Positions 18,020 to 27,765 are shown, numbered from the stretch's first letter. The stretch: 35,359 nucleotides of DNA from Gemmatimonadota bacterium (GCA_028874335.1 JAPPJY010000084.1:1-35359); one strand, 5' to 3'. Numbers and translations: made by a program. The notes: generated from the sequence alone by a model not told the origin.

Positions 18020-18798
18020 TATCGAAGACCGAAGGGCTGGTTCTACGCGGGTACCGGATGAGCGAGAGCAGCAAGGTGGTGGTCATCTATACCCGGAACG
18101 CCGGCAAGGTGAAGGTTGTGGCCAGGGGCGCCCGTCGTCCCAGGAGTAAGTTCGGCGCCAGCGTGGAACCGATTACGTGGGGAACGTATGTTTATTACAG
18201 CCGGGAAAACAGAGACCTGCAGACGCTGAGCGAGGGTGATATCCTGTATGCCTTCGAGGGCCTGAAACGGGTTTACCGGCGTCTTGCTTACGCAAGCGCC
18301 GTTTGCGACCTGCTGGATCGTCTGACGCCGGAAGAAGATCCAAACTCACTCCTGTGCAGCGTCACCCTGGATTCCCTGCGATGGATGGAAACGGTCGAGG
18401 AAGCGTCGGTTGAATTGCCGTTCTGGTATTTTCAGCTGAAGGCGGCGGCGATGCTGGGATATCGTCCTCATCTGAACGGATGTGTCGCGTGCGGCACGCG
18501 AATTACCGGCGACACGGCCAGCTTCGACGCGGGGCGCGGCGGTACGGTCTGCCGCCGTTGCGATCGTGGGGGCATCGACGTTAAGCTGGCGACCATTCGA
18601 TACCTGGAACACCTTCAGACGGCGCGTGCGGACCGGATCGACGACGGGGGTTTCCGGGGGGTTGATACCGGCGAAGCGCGACGCGTGCTGCGCGGCTTCC
18701 TGTGGCGCCACATTGAAAACCGGGGACAGGTCAAGTCACTGGACTTTTTGAATCGGCTGCTGGCCGCGGAATCGCCATCCGCGCCGTACGGCAGCTGA
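18016..18798 (+). CDS. recO: DNA repair protein RecO
   Basis: A 260-residue recombination mediator that, with RecR and SSB, helps load RecA onto gaps. The N-terminal OB fold is visible in TEGLVLRGYRMSESSKVVVIYTRNAGKV. A four-cysteine zinc finger is present at C156, C159, C179 and C182 (CVACG and CRRC). The remainder is helical. The ATG at 18016 overlaps the preceding stop by four bases. With ruvABC upstream, the region carries several homologous-recombination genes. Confidence 0.95.
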   Translation: MISKTEGLVLRGYRMSESSKVVVIYTRNAGKVKVVARGARRPRSKFGASVEPITWGTYVYYSRENRDLQTLSEGDILYAFEGLKRVYRRLAYASAVCDLLDRLTPEEDPNSLLCSVTLDSLRWMETVEEASVELPFWYFQLKAAAMLGYRPHLNGCVACGTRITGDTASFDAGRGGTVCRRCDRGGIDVKLATIRYLEHLQTARADRIDDGGFRGVDTGEARRVLRGFLWRHIENRGQVKSLDFLNRLLAAESPSAPYGS

Positions 18799-18829
18799 GA
18801 ACCTTCCGGAAACGGGCGGTATCCGAAGA

Positions 18830-18835
18830 TATAAT
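18830..18835 (+). promoter_or_regulatory. Candidate -10 box for valS
   Basis: A perfect TATAAT lies at 18830-18835, 40 bases before the valS ATG. No convincing -35 hexamer is found 16-18 bases upstream (the region reads CCGGAAACGGG). It is therefore only a candidate and would give a short 5' leader. Confidence 0.4.
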
Positions 18836-18874
18836 CTGTGCAATCTTTGTCTGGTAAAGGAACGGGTTAGCCGA

Positions 18875-21559
18875 ATGCGAGATCAGGCCGTGTTCGAAAA
18901 ACAATATGATCCGGGGACTGTCGAAAGGACCTGGTACGCCTTCTGGGAGAAAAAAGGCTTTTTCAAGCCGGAATATCGGACCGGGGGCAAGCCGTTTTCT
19001 GTCACGATTCCCCCGCCGAACGTCACGGGAGAGCTTCATATGGGGCATGCGCTTCAGCATGCGATCCATGATGCAGTGGTGCGATGGAAGCGCATGCAGG
19101 GGCATCGAACGCTCTGCCTGCCCGGCACCGACCACGCCGGCATTGCGACCCAGATGAAGGTGGAACAACAGTTGTTCGAGGAAGAAGGAAAGGGACGCCA
19201 CGATATCGGCCGGGACGAGTTGTTGAAGCGCATCGCGGCCTGGAAACAGCAGTACGGAGGTACCATTCTGAACCAGCTCCGGGAAATGGGTTGCAGCTAT
19301 GACTGGGGCCGTGAACGGTACACAATGGAGAACGGATACGCCCGCGCGGTTCTGTCCGCCTTTGTGAAGTTTTATGAGAGGGGATGGATCTACCGAGGCA
19401 AGCGTATGGTGAATTGGTGTCCAAGGTGCGGCACCGTTATCTCGGACCTCGAGGTGGAGGACCGGGAAAACGAGGGACACCTCTGGCATATCCGGTATCC
19501 GGGCCTGGATGGCGGGCCCGACGTGGTGGTTGCAACGACGCGCCCGGAGACGATGCTGGGCGACACCGGTGTGGCGGTTCATCCGGAAGACCGGCGCTGG
19601 CAGCGGGCAATCGGCAGACGCGTCATGCTGCCGCTGATGGATCGTCCGATCCCCATCGTTGCCGACAGCTACGCGGATCCGGAGATGGGTAGCGGTGCGG
19701 TTAAGGTGACCCCCGCACACGATCCGAACGACTACGAAATCGGATTGCGACACGGGTTGCCGGAGATACAGGTCATCGGATTCGGCGGAGAGATGACCGG
19801 AGATGCCGGTTCATTCAGGGGTATGGACCGGTTCGCCTGCCGAAATGCGGTGATTTCGGCCCTGAAGGAATCCGGTCTTCTCGATCGAATCGAGGATTAC
19901 CGGCACATGGTGCCTCACCACGACAAATGCGGCACCTCCATCGAGCCGCTGCCCATGGACCAGTGGTTTCTGGCCATGAAGTCCCTGGCGAGCCAGGCAC
20001 AGCCCGCCTTGAGAAAACGGAAGATCAGGTACGTGCCGGATCGATTCCGGGCGTATTCCATCGATTGGCTCGAAAATATCCAGGACTGGTGCATCTCCCG
20101 TCAGATCTGGTGGGGACACCGCATTCCGGTGTGGAACTGCGAGGACTGCGGGGAGATGCTGGTTCGTGTGGATACGCCCGCCGTCTGTGACGCGTGCGGC
20201 GGCCGGACCCTTGTGCAGGACCCCGACGTCCTGGATACCTGGTTCTCTTCGGCCCTCTGGCCCTTCGCCACCCTCGGATGGCCGGAGCAGGCCGAAGACC
20301 TGAAGGAGTTCCATCCAACCGACCTGATGATAACCGGCAGGGATATCCTCTACCTGTGGGTGGCGAGGATGATCATGACGGCCGTCGAGTTCGTGGATGA
20401 GATCCCTTTTGGAACGGTTCTGGTGCATCCGACCGTCCAGACGCGTGACGGCAAGCGGATGAGCAAGTCGCTGGGTACCGGGATCGATCCCAGGGAACTG
20501 ATCGATCGATACGGCGCCGACGCGACGCGTCTGTCCCTGCTCTACCAGTGCGGCAGTTCCCAGGACATTCGTTTTGACGCCGACGTCGTGGATAACCGCT
20601 TGCAGGATTCACCGATAACGGAGTCCTGCAGGAATTTCTGCAACAAGGTCTGGAACGCGGCGCGGTTTGTTCGGATGAACCTGGATGGATACGACCTCGC
20701 GGGCACACCGCCGCCGTCGCCCGGCGATGACGCGGCGGATCGATGGATTCTCAGCCAGTACAACCGTACGGTACACGCCGTGACGGCGTCTCTGGAGGCC
20801 TATCGGTTTGACGAAGCATCCAGGACCCTCTATGAATTCGTGTGGAATGCGTTTTGCGACTGGTATCTCGAGATTGCCAAGGTCCGGCTGAACGGAGGCG
20901 CACCGGAAGCGATAACGACGACGCGGCGCGTGCTCGTCCACGTACTGGAGGGATCGCTACGACTGCTGCATCCGATGGCGCCGTTCATCTCTGAAGCGCT
21001 GTGGCAGCACCTTCCGCATTCGGGAACGGCGCTGATTGTCGCAAAGTGGCCTGAGGCGGACCCGGGCCGGTTTGACGAAACGGCGGAACGGGAGATGGCG
21101 CTCCTGCAGGCGGTGGTGGGTGCGGTACGGAATATTCGAGGCACGATGCGGGTGCCGCCGGGCAGACGCGCGGACGTCCTCCTGAAGGTGAGTTCGCACG
21201 AAGTCGGAGACGTCCTGACCCGTTTCAAGGACTATCTCAGAACGCTTGCCAGGGTTGCGGATCTTCGTATCGGGGCGGACATCGTCAGGCCTGTGGCTTC
21301 TGCAAGCGCCGTGTTGAAGGACGTCGAGGTCTTTGTGCCCCTGCAGGGTCTCATCGATCTGGAGGTCGAGCGCCGGCGTCTGCAAAAGGAGATCGAAAAG
21401 CTGGAGCGGCTGGTGGGCGGATTGGACAGGAAACTCAGTAACTCAGGCTTCCTGAACAATGCGCCTCCCGAGGTGATCGTCAGGGAAAGGGGACGTCACG
21501 CGGAGTATTCGAGTGCGCTGGGCAGGTTGAACGAAAATCTCGCCGCCGTCATGTCATGA
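18875..21559 (+). CDS. valS: Valyl-tRNA synthetase
   Basis: An 894-residue class I synthetase. The HIGH motif is HMGH (55-58) in GELHMGHAL. The KMSKS motif is RMSKS (528-532) in DGKRMSKSLGTGIDP. The editing (CP1) domain includes TTRPETMLGDTGVAVHP and the conserved VKVTPAHDPNDYEIG. Zinc-type cysteine pairs are CPRC near 182 and the CEDC/CDAC cluster near 426-446. The C-terminal 70 residues form the ValRS coiled-coil arm (VERRRLQKEIEKLERLVGGLDRKL). The length is normal. ATG 18875; AAAGGA is 13 bases upstream. A 76-nt gap follows recO. Confidence 0.97.
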   Translation: MRDQAVFEKQYDPGTVERTWYAFWEKKGFFKPEYRTGGKPFSVTIPPPNVTGELHMGHALQHAIHDAVVRWKRMQGHRTLCLPGTDHAGIATQMKVEQQLFEEEGKGRHDIGRDELLKRIAAWKQQYGGTILNQLREMGCSYDWGRERYTMENGYARAVLSAFVKFYERGWIYRGKRMVNWCPRCGTVISDLEVEDRENEGHLWHIRYPGLDGGPDVVVATTRPETMLGDTGVAVHPEDRRWQRAIGRRVMLPLMDRPIPIVADSYADPEMGSGAVKVTPAHDPNDYEIGLRHGLPEIQVIGFGGEMTGDAGSFRGMDRFACRNAVISALKESGLLDRIEDYRHMVPHHDKCGTSIEPLPMDQWFLAMKSLASQAQPALRKRKIRYVPDRFRAYSIDWLENIQDWCISRQIWWGHRIPVWNCEDCGEMLVRVDTPAVCDACGGRTLVQDPDVLDTWFSSALWPFATLGWPEQAEDLKEFHPTDLMITGRDILYLWVARMIMTAVEFVDEIPFGTVLVHPTVQTRDGKRMSKSLGTGIDPRELIDRYGADATRLSLLYQCGSSQDIRFDADVVDNRLQDSPITESCRNFCNKVWNAARFVRMNLDGYDLAGTPPPSPGDDAADRWILSQYNRTVHAVTASLEAYRFDEASRTLYEFVWNAFCDWYLEIAKVRLNGGAPEAITTTRRVLVHVLEGSLRLLHPMAPFISEALWQHLPHSGTALIVAKWPEADPGRFDETAEREMALLQAVVGAVRNIRGTMRVPPGRRADVLLKVSSHEVGDVLTRFKDYLRTLARVADLRIGADIVRPVASASAVLKDVEVFVPLQGLIDLEVERRRLQKEIEKLERLVGGLDRKLSNSGFLNNAPPEVIVRERGRHAEYSSALGRLNENLAAVMS

Positions 21560-21562
21560 CGG
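21546..21562. repeat. 17-bp palindrome over the valS stop codon
   Basis: CCGTCATG and CATGACGG are perfect complements around a central T. The stop codon TGA of valS (21557-21559) lies inside it. No T-run follows, so it is not a standard terminator. It could be an operator-like dyad or coincidence. Confidence 0.3.
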
Positions 21563-21681
21563 GCAATGGCCACGGATTCAAGCGGCCGTTCTACAAGGTA
21601 TCGCGGTGTGATTTCCAGGTACAAAGCAGCAGCGGCTCGAGACCGGAGTACGGACGAATCGATCAGGTAAGGTGAAATTCG

Positions 21682-23856
21682 ATGGGATTCAGGATCAGCA
21701 GGATGTTGAGATCCTACTCGCGGCGCATTTTGCTCTATTGCGGCATCTGCGTGGTGGTTTACGCCGGCGTTGCGGGAGGGGTGGTACTTCGTTTCAAGGA
21801 CGAACTGCCCTCGTTTGCGCAGCTGGAAGAGGTGGAGCCGGCCCGCACCACCAGCATCATTTCCACCGACGGAGCGGTGCTGAAGCGGTTCTGGGTCGAA
21901 AACCGGGTGCCGATTACCTACAGCCAGATACCGGAGACGGCAATCCAGGCATTGACGGCAACGGAGGATCAGCTCTTCTGGCGTCATTGGGGCGTGAGCC
22001 TTCCCGACATTTTTCGCGCCGTCTTGCGCAACCTGACGCAGGAAGGCAGTCTGAAGGGCCACGGCGCCAGCACCATTACGCAACAACTTGCCCGCAATCT
22101 GTTTCTGGACCAGAAACAGACCTGGACACGCAAGGTGAAGGAGCAGTTGACGGCCGTGCTGCTCGAACGGACGTATACGAAACGCGAAATCATCGAGATC
22201 TACTTCAACAAGGTTCTGTTCGGCAATGGCGCCTACGGTCTTCAGTCGGCTGCGGAGCGGTTTTTCGGCAAGGACGCCGGGGAGTTGGCGCTGGAGGAGT
22301 GCGCGCTGCTGGTCGGTCTTCTGAGAGGACCCTATTTCTATTCACCAATCAACCATCCCCGACGGGCCAGAGACAGGCGCGACCTGGTCCTTCGTTTAAT
22401 GCGAAACACCGGTCAGATCAGCGAGGATCAGTTTCTTTCCGCTACCCGGCGACCCATCGTCCTCAAAGATACCAGGGATGAAGAGATCGGCTCAGCGCCT
22501 TATTTTACGGAGTACATCCGACGATATCTGGAGAGGAACTACGGTTGGAATCTTCTCTACAAGGACGGCGCCTCGGTCTATTCGACCGTGGACAGCCGAA
22601 TCCAGTCCATTGCGGAGACGACCCTGCTGGACCATCTGGAGAGCGTGCAGAAACGGGTGGATGCGAAGCGACGGCGGAGCAGGCCGGATACGGCGTTCTG
22701 GGCCGGTATCAATACGCTGGAAGACTCCCTGAGGGCGACCGTGGTTCAGGGCGCCCTGGTTGCCATGGACACCCGCACGGGGCACATTCTGGCCATGGTG
22801 GGCGGTCGGGACTTCACCGAGACCAAATTCAACCGGGCGGTTCAGGCGCTGCGCCAGCCCGGATCGGCATTCAAGCCGATCATTTATGCATCGGCCGTTG
22901 TGCAGAAGATCCCGCCCACGCGCCGGTATCCCGATACGGCCGTTACGGTAGAGATGTTCGACGGGAGCCTCTGGCGGCCGCAGAACTACGATCGGAAGTT
23001 TCTGGGCTGGATGACGATGCGTGAAGGTCTCGCCATGTCGCGGAACGTGGTGACCACGAAGATTCTGGAAAACATCGGACCCCGTACCGCCGTGCGGCAG
23101 GCCGGGCGAATGGGAATCACGAGCAGGGTCCGGGCCGTGAAATCCCTCGGTATGGGTACGAGTGAAGTGAAACTGATCGACCTGGTGGCCGCCTACGGTA
23201 CGTTTCCCAACGGCGGTATCCGCGTGGAGCCGGTTGCCATCCTGAAGATCACGGACAAGGACGGAAACGTCATTGAGAGCCGGGTTCAGGGCAGAGAGCA
23301 GGAGGCGCTCAGCGCGGAGGCGGCCGCCGTGGCAACGAGTATGCTCCGGTCCGTAATGGACATGTACAAGCAGACCCCCAAGGGTGTCTGGCGCGGCACC
23401 GGAACGGGCGCCCGATCGTACTACGGGTTTCGGCGGCCGGCCGCGGGCAAGACGGGAACCACTCAGAACTTCGCGGACGCGTGGTTCGTAGGCTTCACGC
23501 CGCAGATCGTGGCCGGCGTGTGGGTAGGGTTCGACGACTATCGGGTCTCTCTGGGAAACAGGATGTCGGGCGCGGCCGTTGCACTCCCGGTATGGGCGAA
23601 ATTCATGAAGAAAGCGCACCGGACACTCGGCCTACCCACGGAGGAATTCGAGCTGCCGCCGGGCGTCGCCCAGCTGGAGGTATGCGGCGATACGTTTGAG
23701 GTGGCGTCCATGTATTGTCCGAATCGCCTGGAAGAAGTGTTTGTGCCCGGATCCGAGCCAACGTCTCCCTGTCCGGACCATACGGCGGCGGTGGTCAGAA
23801 GCCCCGGCCTGAAGAAACAGGATCGCGAAAACGCGAAACGGGCGTATCAATTCTGA
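21682..23856 (+). CDS. mrcA: Class A penicillin-binding protein 1A (transglycosylase/transpeptidase)
   Basis: A 724-residue bifunctional peptidoglycan synthase. Short basic N-terminus, then a membrane anchor (about 15-36: ILLYCGICVVVYAGVAGGVV). The GT51 domain carries the catalytic glutamate in EDQLFWRHWGV (E95), then GASTITQQ (128-135) and KREIIEIYFNKVLFGNGAYG. The transpeptidase domain shows the nucleophile S395-x-x-K398 (GSAFKP), SRN (453-455) and KTG (590-592). The C-terminal tail has a conserved cysteine pattern (VCGDTFEVASMYCP, later SPCPDH), also known in other PBP1A proteins. It is a little shorter than the roughly 800-850 residues of enterobacterial PBP1A. ATG 21682, with AAGGTG seven bases upstream. 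It ends the plus-strand gene series, and a terminator follows. Confidence 0.94.
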   Translation: MGFRISRMLRSYSRRILLYCGICVVVYAGVAGGVVLRFKDELPSFAQLEEVEPARTTSIISTDGAVLKRFWVENRVPITYSQIPETAIQALTATEDQLFWRHWGVSLPDIFRAVLRNLTQEGSLKGHGASTITQQLARNLFLDQKQTWTRKVKEQLTAVLLERTYTKREIIEIYFNKVLFGNGAYGLQSAAERFFGKDAGELALEECALLVGLLRGPYFYSPINHPRRARDRRDLVLRLMRNTGQISEDQFLSATRRPIVLKDTRDEEIGSAPYFTEYIRRYLERNYGWNLLYKDGASVYSTVDSRIQSIAETTLLDHLESVQKRVDAKRRRSRPDTAFWAGINTLEDSLRATVVQGALVAMDTRTGHILAMVGGRDFTETKFNRAVQALRQPGSAFKPIIYASAVVQKIPPTRRYPDTAVTVEMFDGSLWRPQNYDRKFLGWMTMREGLAMSRNVVTTKILENIGPRTAVRQAGRMGITSRVRAVKSLGMGTSEVKLIDLVAAYGTFPNGGIRVEPVAILKITDKDGNVIESRVQGREQEALSAEAAAVATSMLRSVMDMYKQTPKGVWRGTGTGARSYYGFRRPAAGKTGTTQNFADAWFVGFTPQIVAGVWVGFDDYRVSLGNRMSGAAVALPVWAKFMKKAHRTLGLPTEEFELPPGVAQLEVCGDTFEVASMYCPNRLEEVFVPGSEPTSPCPDHTAAVVRSPGLKKQDRENAKRAYQF

Positions 23857-23916
23857 AATAACCACCCCCTCCGCGCTCAATCTGCCAATTTGAACCGACC
23901 AGGAAGGACATGAACA

Positions 23917-23943
23917 AAGCCCGGCGACAATATCGCCGGGCTT
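23917..23943. terminator. Bidirectional terminator between mrcA and secDF
   Basis: A perfect 11-bp stem: AAGCCCGGCGA (23917-23927), loop CAATA, and TCGCCGGGCTT (23933-23943). It lies between two convergent genes and is symmetrical. The T-rich flank is short on both sides (CTTCTCTAA on plus), so it may be moderately efficient. Confidence 0.75.
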
Positions 23944-23968
23944 CTCTAATTCGGTAGGGATTGCCTCG

Positions 23969-26521
23969 TTATGCTCTTGCACGACGCGCGGCAGCGACCG
24001 CGGTTTCCTTCCGGCGATCCAGGGCATTCTGCCAGACCAGCACCAGCGGACTTGCCACGAACGAGGAGGAGTAGGTTCCCACGATCACCCCGATCATCAG
24101 AGCAAAGGCAAAGTCGCGAATGACCTCCCCACCCAGGAGAAGCAGGCCCAGGACAACGAGCAGCGTTGTACCCGAGGTGAGAACCGTTCGATTCAGGCTT
24201 TCATTGATGCTCCGGTTGATGACCTCCGCCGAACTGTCTCTTCGGTAGAGCTTTCGATTCTCACGGATACGGTCGTAGACCACAATGGTGTCGTTCAGCG
24301 AGTATCCGACAATGGTAAGCAGCGCTGCCACGATGGCGAGCGATATCTCCTTATCCATCAGGGAAAAGACGCCCAGGGTGATCAGAACGTCGTGGAAAAG
24401 CGCCACGACCGCGGCGATACCGAACTGGATCTGCTTGAAGCGCCACCAGATGTAGAAGACGATCAGTACCAGAGAGACCACGATGGCATTGACCGCGTTC
24501 TGTTTGAGTTCGCTGCCGATCTTGGGCCCAACCGCCTCCTGTCGCCGCAGCCACTGCGTTGGATCGGGAATGCTGGACGCGAATTCCGTTTTGAGCGTGT
24601 TCTTGATGGCGTCCGCGGTGACCGTCCCTTCCGCCTCTTCCTCGACTCGAATTAGAATGTCGGAAGCCGGTCCGAAGACCTTGATTTCGCTGTGTCTGAG
24701 GTCGCGTTTCTCACCCTTGACGTCGACGTCCTGCAGGGCATCCCTCAGGTTGGCGACCTCTACAGGGGGCTTGAAGTGCAGTTCCAGCAGCGTGCCGCCG
24801 GCGAAGTCGATGCCGAGGTTGTAGCCGCCTTTCGTAATCGTGGAACCCACGCCGATCAGGATCACAAACGTCGAAAGAACGAACGCCGCTTTGCGCAGAC
24901 TGAGGAAGTCAAACGACGGACGACGGAATACGGTCAGTCTGCCGATGCTGATGGAGGTGAGTTGCCAGCGATTGATTGCGATATTGAAGAGGGTGCGGGT
25001 GACGAACAACGCGGTGTACATGCTGCAGAGAATGCCCACCATGAGCGTCAGTGCGAAGCCCCGGATGGGACCCGTACCGAACTGGTAGAGTACGACGGCG
25101 GTGATGATGGTGGTGATGTTGGCGTCGACGATGGTGAGCAGCGCCCTGCCGTACCCGTCTTCCACCGCAACGCGGACCGTCTTGCCGTTGCGCAACTCTT
25201 CGCGGATACGCTCGAAGATGAGTACGTTGGCGTCGACTGCCATTCCGATCGTCAGGATGATACCGGCGATTCCGGGCAGGGTGAGCGTGCCGCCGAAGCC
25301 GGCGAGGACGGCCATCACGAACAGGAGATTCAGGAACAATGCAAAATTGGCGACAATCCCGGAGAGGCCGTAATAAAGAACCATGAAAACCATGACGATG
25401 GCCAGGCCGATAAGGGCGGCCTTGCGCCCCTGCTCGATGGAATCCCGTCCGAGCGAAGGCCCTACCGTCCGGTCTTCGACAATGGGCGCGTTGGCCGGAA
25501 GGGCGCCCGCCCGAAGCACGATGGCGAGGTCTTTCGCTTCCTCCAGGTCTCCACTGCCTTCGATGATGGACCGCCCGTCGCGGATTTTAGCCCGAATGGT
25601 CGGCGCCGAATAGACCTGGTCATCGAGAATGATGGCCATGCGTTCTTCGAGGTGGGCGCCGGTCACCCGGGAGAAGAGCTTGATGCCGTCGTTCGTTGTG
25701 GTAAAATTGATGATGGGCTGCCCTGCGTTTTCAAAACTCTGACCCTTGGTCACCTTGGCGTCCTGGACGATTTCGCCGGTCATTTCGATGCGCTTGTACA
25801 GATAGTAGAGGCGGCGGTACTTCTGGCCATCGCCGAATTCCTCGACTTCGTTTCCCCACAGGAACTGCGTATCGTCCGGTATGAGCTCCCGGATCTCCGG
25901 ATCTTCGAACAGGAGGGCCTTTACGGTCTGTATTCTGTCGGCGGGAACAATCAGATCTTCGCCCAGGGAGAGCACATACCGTTTGATCGATGGTTTTTCG
26001 TCTTCGGCCTCTTCCTCGAAAAGTCCTGCGGCGTCCTTTCTTGTCGAGTCGTCTCCGGCCCGCGCGGCCAGGCGCGACTCGATTCTGTCGATCAGGCCGA
26101 AGCGGTCGGTTACCGGAGCCAGGATTTTGAACTCGAGGCGGGCCTGCGTCTGGATGAGGTTCTTGGCCCGCTCCACATCCTGAACGCCGGGAAGTTCGAC
26201 CACAATGCGCCACTCGCCCTCCCGGTGGATAATCGGTTCGGCCACACCGAACTGATCGACCCGGTTGGTGATGATTTCCTTGACGCGATCGACGACGTCC
26301 GCCCGTTCGTCTTCGGAAAGACCGGTTGGGTCCACTTCGAGAACCAGATGGATGCCGCCCTGGAGATCCAACCCCAGGTTGACGGCTTCCCGTTTGACGG
26401 CTTCGAGCCTGTCGGGGTCCGACGGCGGATCGAAATAGTACCGGTACGTGGGGAAGAGGTAATAGACGGCCAGCAGTATCGAAGCGAGGATGATCAGAGT
26501 GCGGAGGTTGTCTCTTTTCAT
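23969..26521 (-). CDS. secDF: SecDF: fused SecD and SecF protein-export subunits
   Basis: An 850-residue polytopic membrane protein joining SecD and SecF in one chain. It drives late Sec export by proton motive force. The SecD half starts with one membrane helix (about 8-24), then the hallmark LGLDLQGGIHLVLEVD (49-64), a large periplasmic P1 region, and a helical segment ending LNLLFVMAVLAGFGGTLTLPGIAG with the conserved VDANVLIFERIREE. The SecF half has GIDFAGGTLLEL (starting at 570), then helices including SLNDTIVVYDRIREN. Fusions of this kind occur in several lineages. Start chosen as ATG 26521 rather than TTG 26527. AAGG lies upstream on the minus strand. No yajC is seen. Confidence 0.96.
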   Translation of the reverse strand: MKRDNLRTLIILASILLAVYYLFPTYRYYFDPPSDPDRLEAVKREAVNLGLDLQGGIHLVLEVDPTGLSEDERADVVDRVKEIITNRVDQFGVAEPIIHREGEWRIVVELPGVQDVERAKNLIQTQARLEFKILAPVTDRFGLIDRIESRLAARAGDDSTRKDAAGLFEEEAEDEKPSIKRYVLSLGEDLIVPADRIQTVKALLFEDPEIRELIPDDTQFLWGNEVEEFGDGQKYRRLYYLYKRIEMTGEIVQDAKVTKGQSFENAGQPIINFTTTNDGIKLFSRVTGAHLEERMAIILDDQVYSAPTIRAKIRDGRSIIEGSGDLEEAKDLAIVLRAGALPANAPIVEDRTVGPSLGRDSIEQGRKAALIGLAIVMVFMVLYYGLSGIVANFALFLNLLFVMAVLAGFGGTLTLPGIAGIILTIGMAVDANVLIFERIREELRNGKTVRVAVEDGYGRALLTIVDANITTIITAVVLYQFGTGPIRGFALTLMVGILCSMYTALFVTRTLFNIAINRWQLTSISIGRLTVFRRPSFDFLSLRKAAFVLSTFVILIGVGSTITKGGYNLGIDFAGGTLLELHFKPPVEVANLRDALQDVDVKGEKRDLRHSEIKVFGPASDILIRVEEEAEGTVTADAIKNTLKTEFASSIPDPTQWLRRQEAVGPKIGSELKQNAVNAIVVSLVLIVFYIWWRFKQIQFGIAAVVALFHDVLITLGVFSLMDKEISLAIVAALLTIVGYSLNDTIVVYDRIRENRKLYRRDSSAEVINRSINESLNRTVLTSGTTLLVVLGLLLLGGEVIRDFAFALMIGVIVGTYSSSFVASPLVLVWQNALDRRKETAVAAARRARA

Positions 26522-26799
26522 TATCAACCTTGATTCCTCATTTTTCGAGGACGTTAATTCGAATTTGTGTCAGTTAAAAAGGCGATTAGACTGCTGATTA
26601 CCAGGATACACCAGGACACTGTACGTGAACGGAAAAATTGTCCTTCATGACGACCATTTCGGCCTGTTTCGAAGGGTTTCGTCGCGGTGCCGCGTTGCGG
26701 CTTTTGCGGAATTGAGGTAAACCTTGATTCCTGTAAACCCGGCGGCTCCGGTTACGGGATGGCGCCGGGCGGCAATGTTGTTCCTACGGTCACGACGAT
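26522..26799 (-). other. Intergenic region upstream of secDF
   Basis: It holds the secDF leader. On the minus strand the best -10 candidate is TCTAAT (5 of 6; plus-strand ATTAGA at 26585-26590), without a clear -35. A perfect AATTCGAATT palindrome lies at 26556-26565. The 13-bp sequence AACCTTGATTCCT occurs twice (26526-26538 and 26720-26732); the first copy covers the secDF ribosome site. A stem CCCGGCG (26738-26744)/CGCCGGG (26763-26769) sits just after the polyprenyl synthase stop and may be a weak terminator. No coding frame or tRNA is apparent. Confidence 0.5.
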
Positions 26800-27765
26800 C
26801 TACTTCCGCCGGTCGACCACGTGTCTCACGGCGAGTTCCAGGGCGTTCCGCGCTTCCGACGATTTCAGTTCCGCCAGACTCTCCAGGCCGGAGGACGCGT
26901 ACTCCCGGGCTTCCCGCCGTGCGGCCTCAATACCGTGGTAACGCCTGACGAAGCGGAAGACTTCCTGGAGCTCGGCATCGGATTGTATGCCGTTTTGCAC
27001 CTTTGCCTGGATCTTCTCGGCATCGCCGTTGGGACAATTGGCAATGGCGCGAATCAGCGGCAACGTCAGCTTTCTCTCGCGTACGTCGGTCCCGACCGGT
27101 TTGCCCAGAGACGCTTCGTCTCCGATGAAGTCCAGGAGATCGTCGGTAATCTGGAAGGCGATTCCAACTTCCTGTCCGAACGTGGACATCCGTGAGACCT
27201 GCTCGGGAGTGCCGCCGCCGAGAATGGCGCCAACCTCGCAGGAAAGGGCCATCAGCGACGCGGTCTTCTTGTCGATCATCTTGAAGTAGCGTGCGGCCTC
27301 CGCGTCGTTTCCTCGTTCTTCCTCCAGGATTTCGCCTTCGATCATCCGACTCACGGCTCGGGTCGCGGCTCGCATCACGTCCATGGAATCCAGTCCGACC
27401 AGCAGTTGCAAAGCCCTGGCCAGGAGAAAATCCCCCATCAGTACGGCGGCCTTGTTGCCCCACCTCAGGTTGAGGACCTCCGCGCCCCGGCGCTTGTCGG
27501 CAAGATCGATGACGTCATCGTGGATCAGTGTTGCCGTGTGGATGACTTCGATGCCGGCAGCGGCATCCACCACCCTGTCGGAGCACCTGCCGATGGCCTG
27601 CGCGGTCAGCAGCGAGAGGGCCGGACGAATGATCTTGCCCTTCGTCGTCAATATGTGGCTGCCCATGGCCTGAACCAGATTGACGTCGGAGGCGAGCGTC
27701 TCCGTGAATCGCCTTTCGAATCGCTCGATCTGGGGCTGTACGGGCTGAAGAATCCGATCTAGCAT
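26800..27765 (-). CDS. Long-chain polyprenyl diphosphate synthase
   Basis: A 321-residue trans-prenyltransferase (IspB/HepT type). It extends an allylic diphosphate with isopentenyl diphosphate to the chain used for quinones. The two aspartate-rich motifs are present: DDVID (83-87, in HDDVIDLADKRRG) and DDLLD (207-211). GKIIRP (43-48) is the conserved substrate-binding start. The residues before the first Asp motif are small (Ala78, Thr79), which in this family goes with long products. Exact chain length cannot be read. The ATG lies at 27763-27765 on the plus strand, with no clear Shine-Dalgarno. It has its own promoter, overlapping the end of the upstream gene. Confidence 0.92.
   Translation of the reverse strand: MLDRILQPVQPQIERFERRFTETLASDVNLVQAMGSHILTTKGKIIRPALSLLTAQAIGRCSDRVVDAAAGIEVIHTATLIHDDVIDLADKRRGAEVLNLRWGNKAAVLMGDFLLARALQLLVGLDSMDVMRAATRAVSRMIEGEILEEERGNDAEAARYFKMIDKKTASLMALSCEVGAILGGGTPEQVSRMSTFGQEVGIAFQITDDLLDFIGDEASLGKPVGTDVRERKLTLPLIRAIANCPNGDAEKIQAKVQNGIQSDAELQEVFRFVRRYHGIEAARREAREYASSGLESLAELKSSEARNALELAVRHVVDRRK

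Noticed and set aside
24692..26533. A 613-residue plus-strand open frame opposite secDF
   Set aside because: Rich in Asp, Glu and Gly without domain-like blocks. It is the mirror of a high-GC membrane-protein gene whose own frame is fully conserved.
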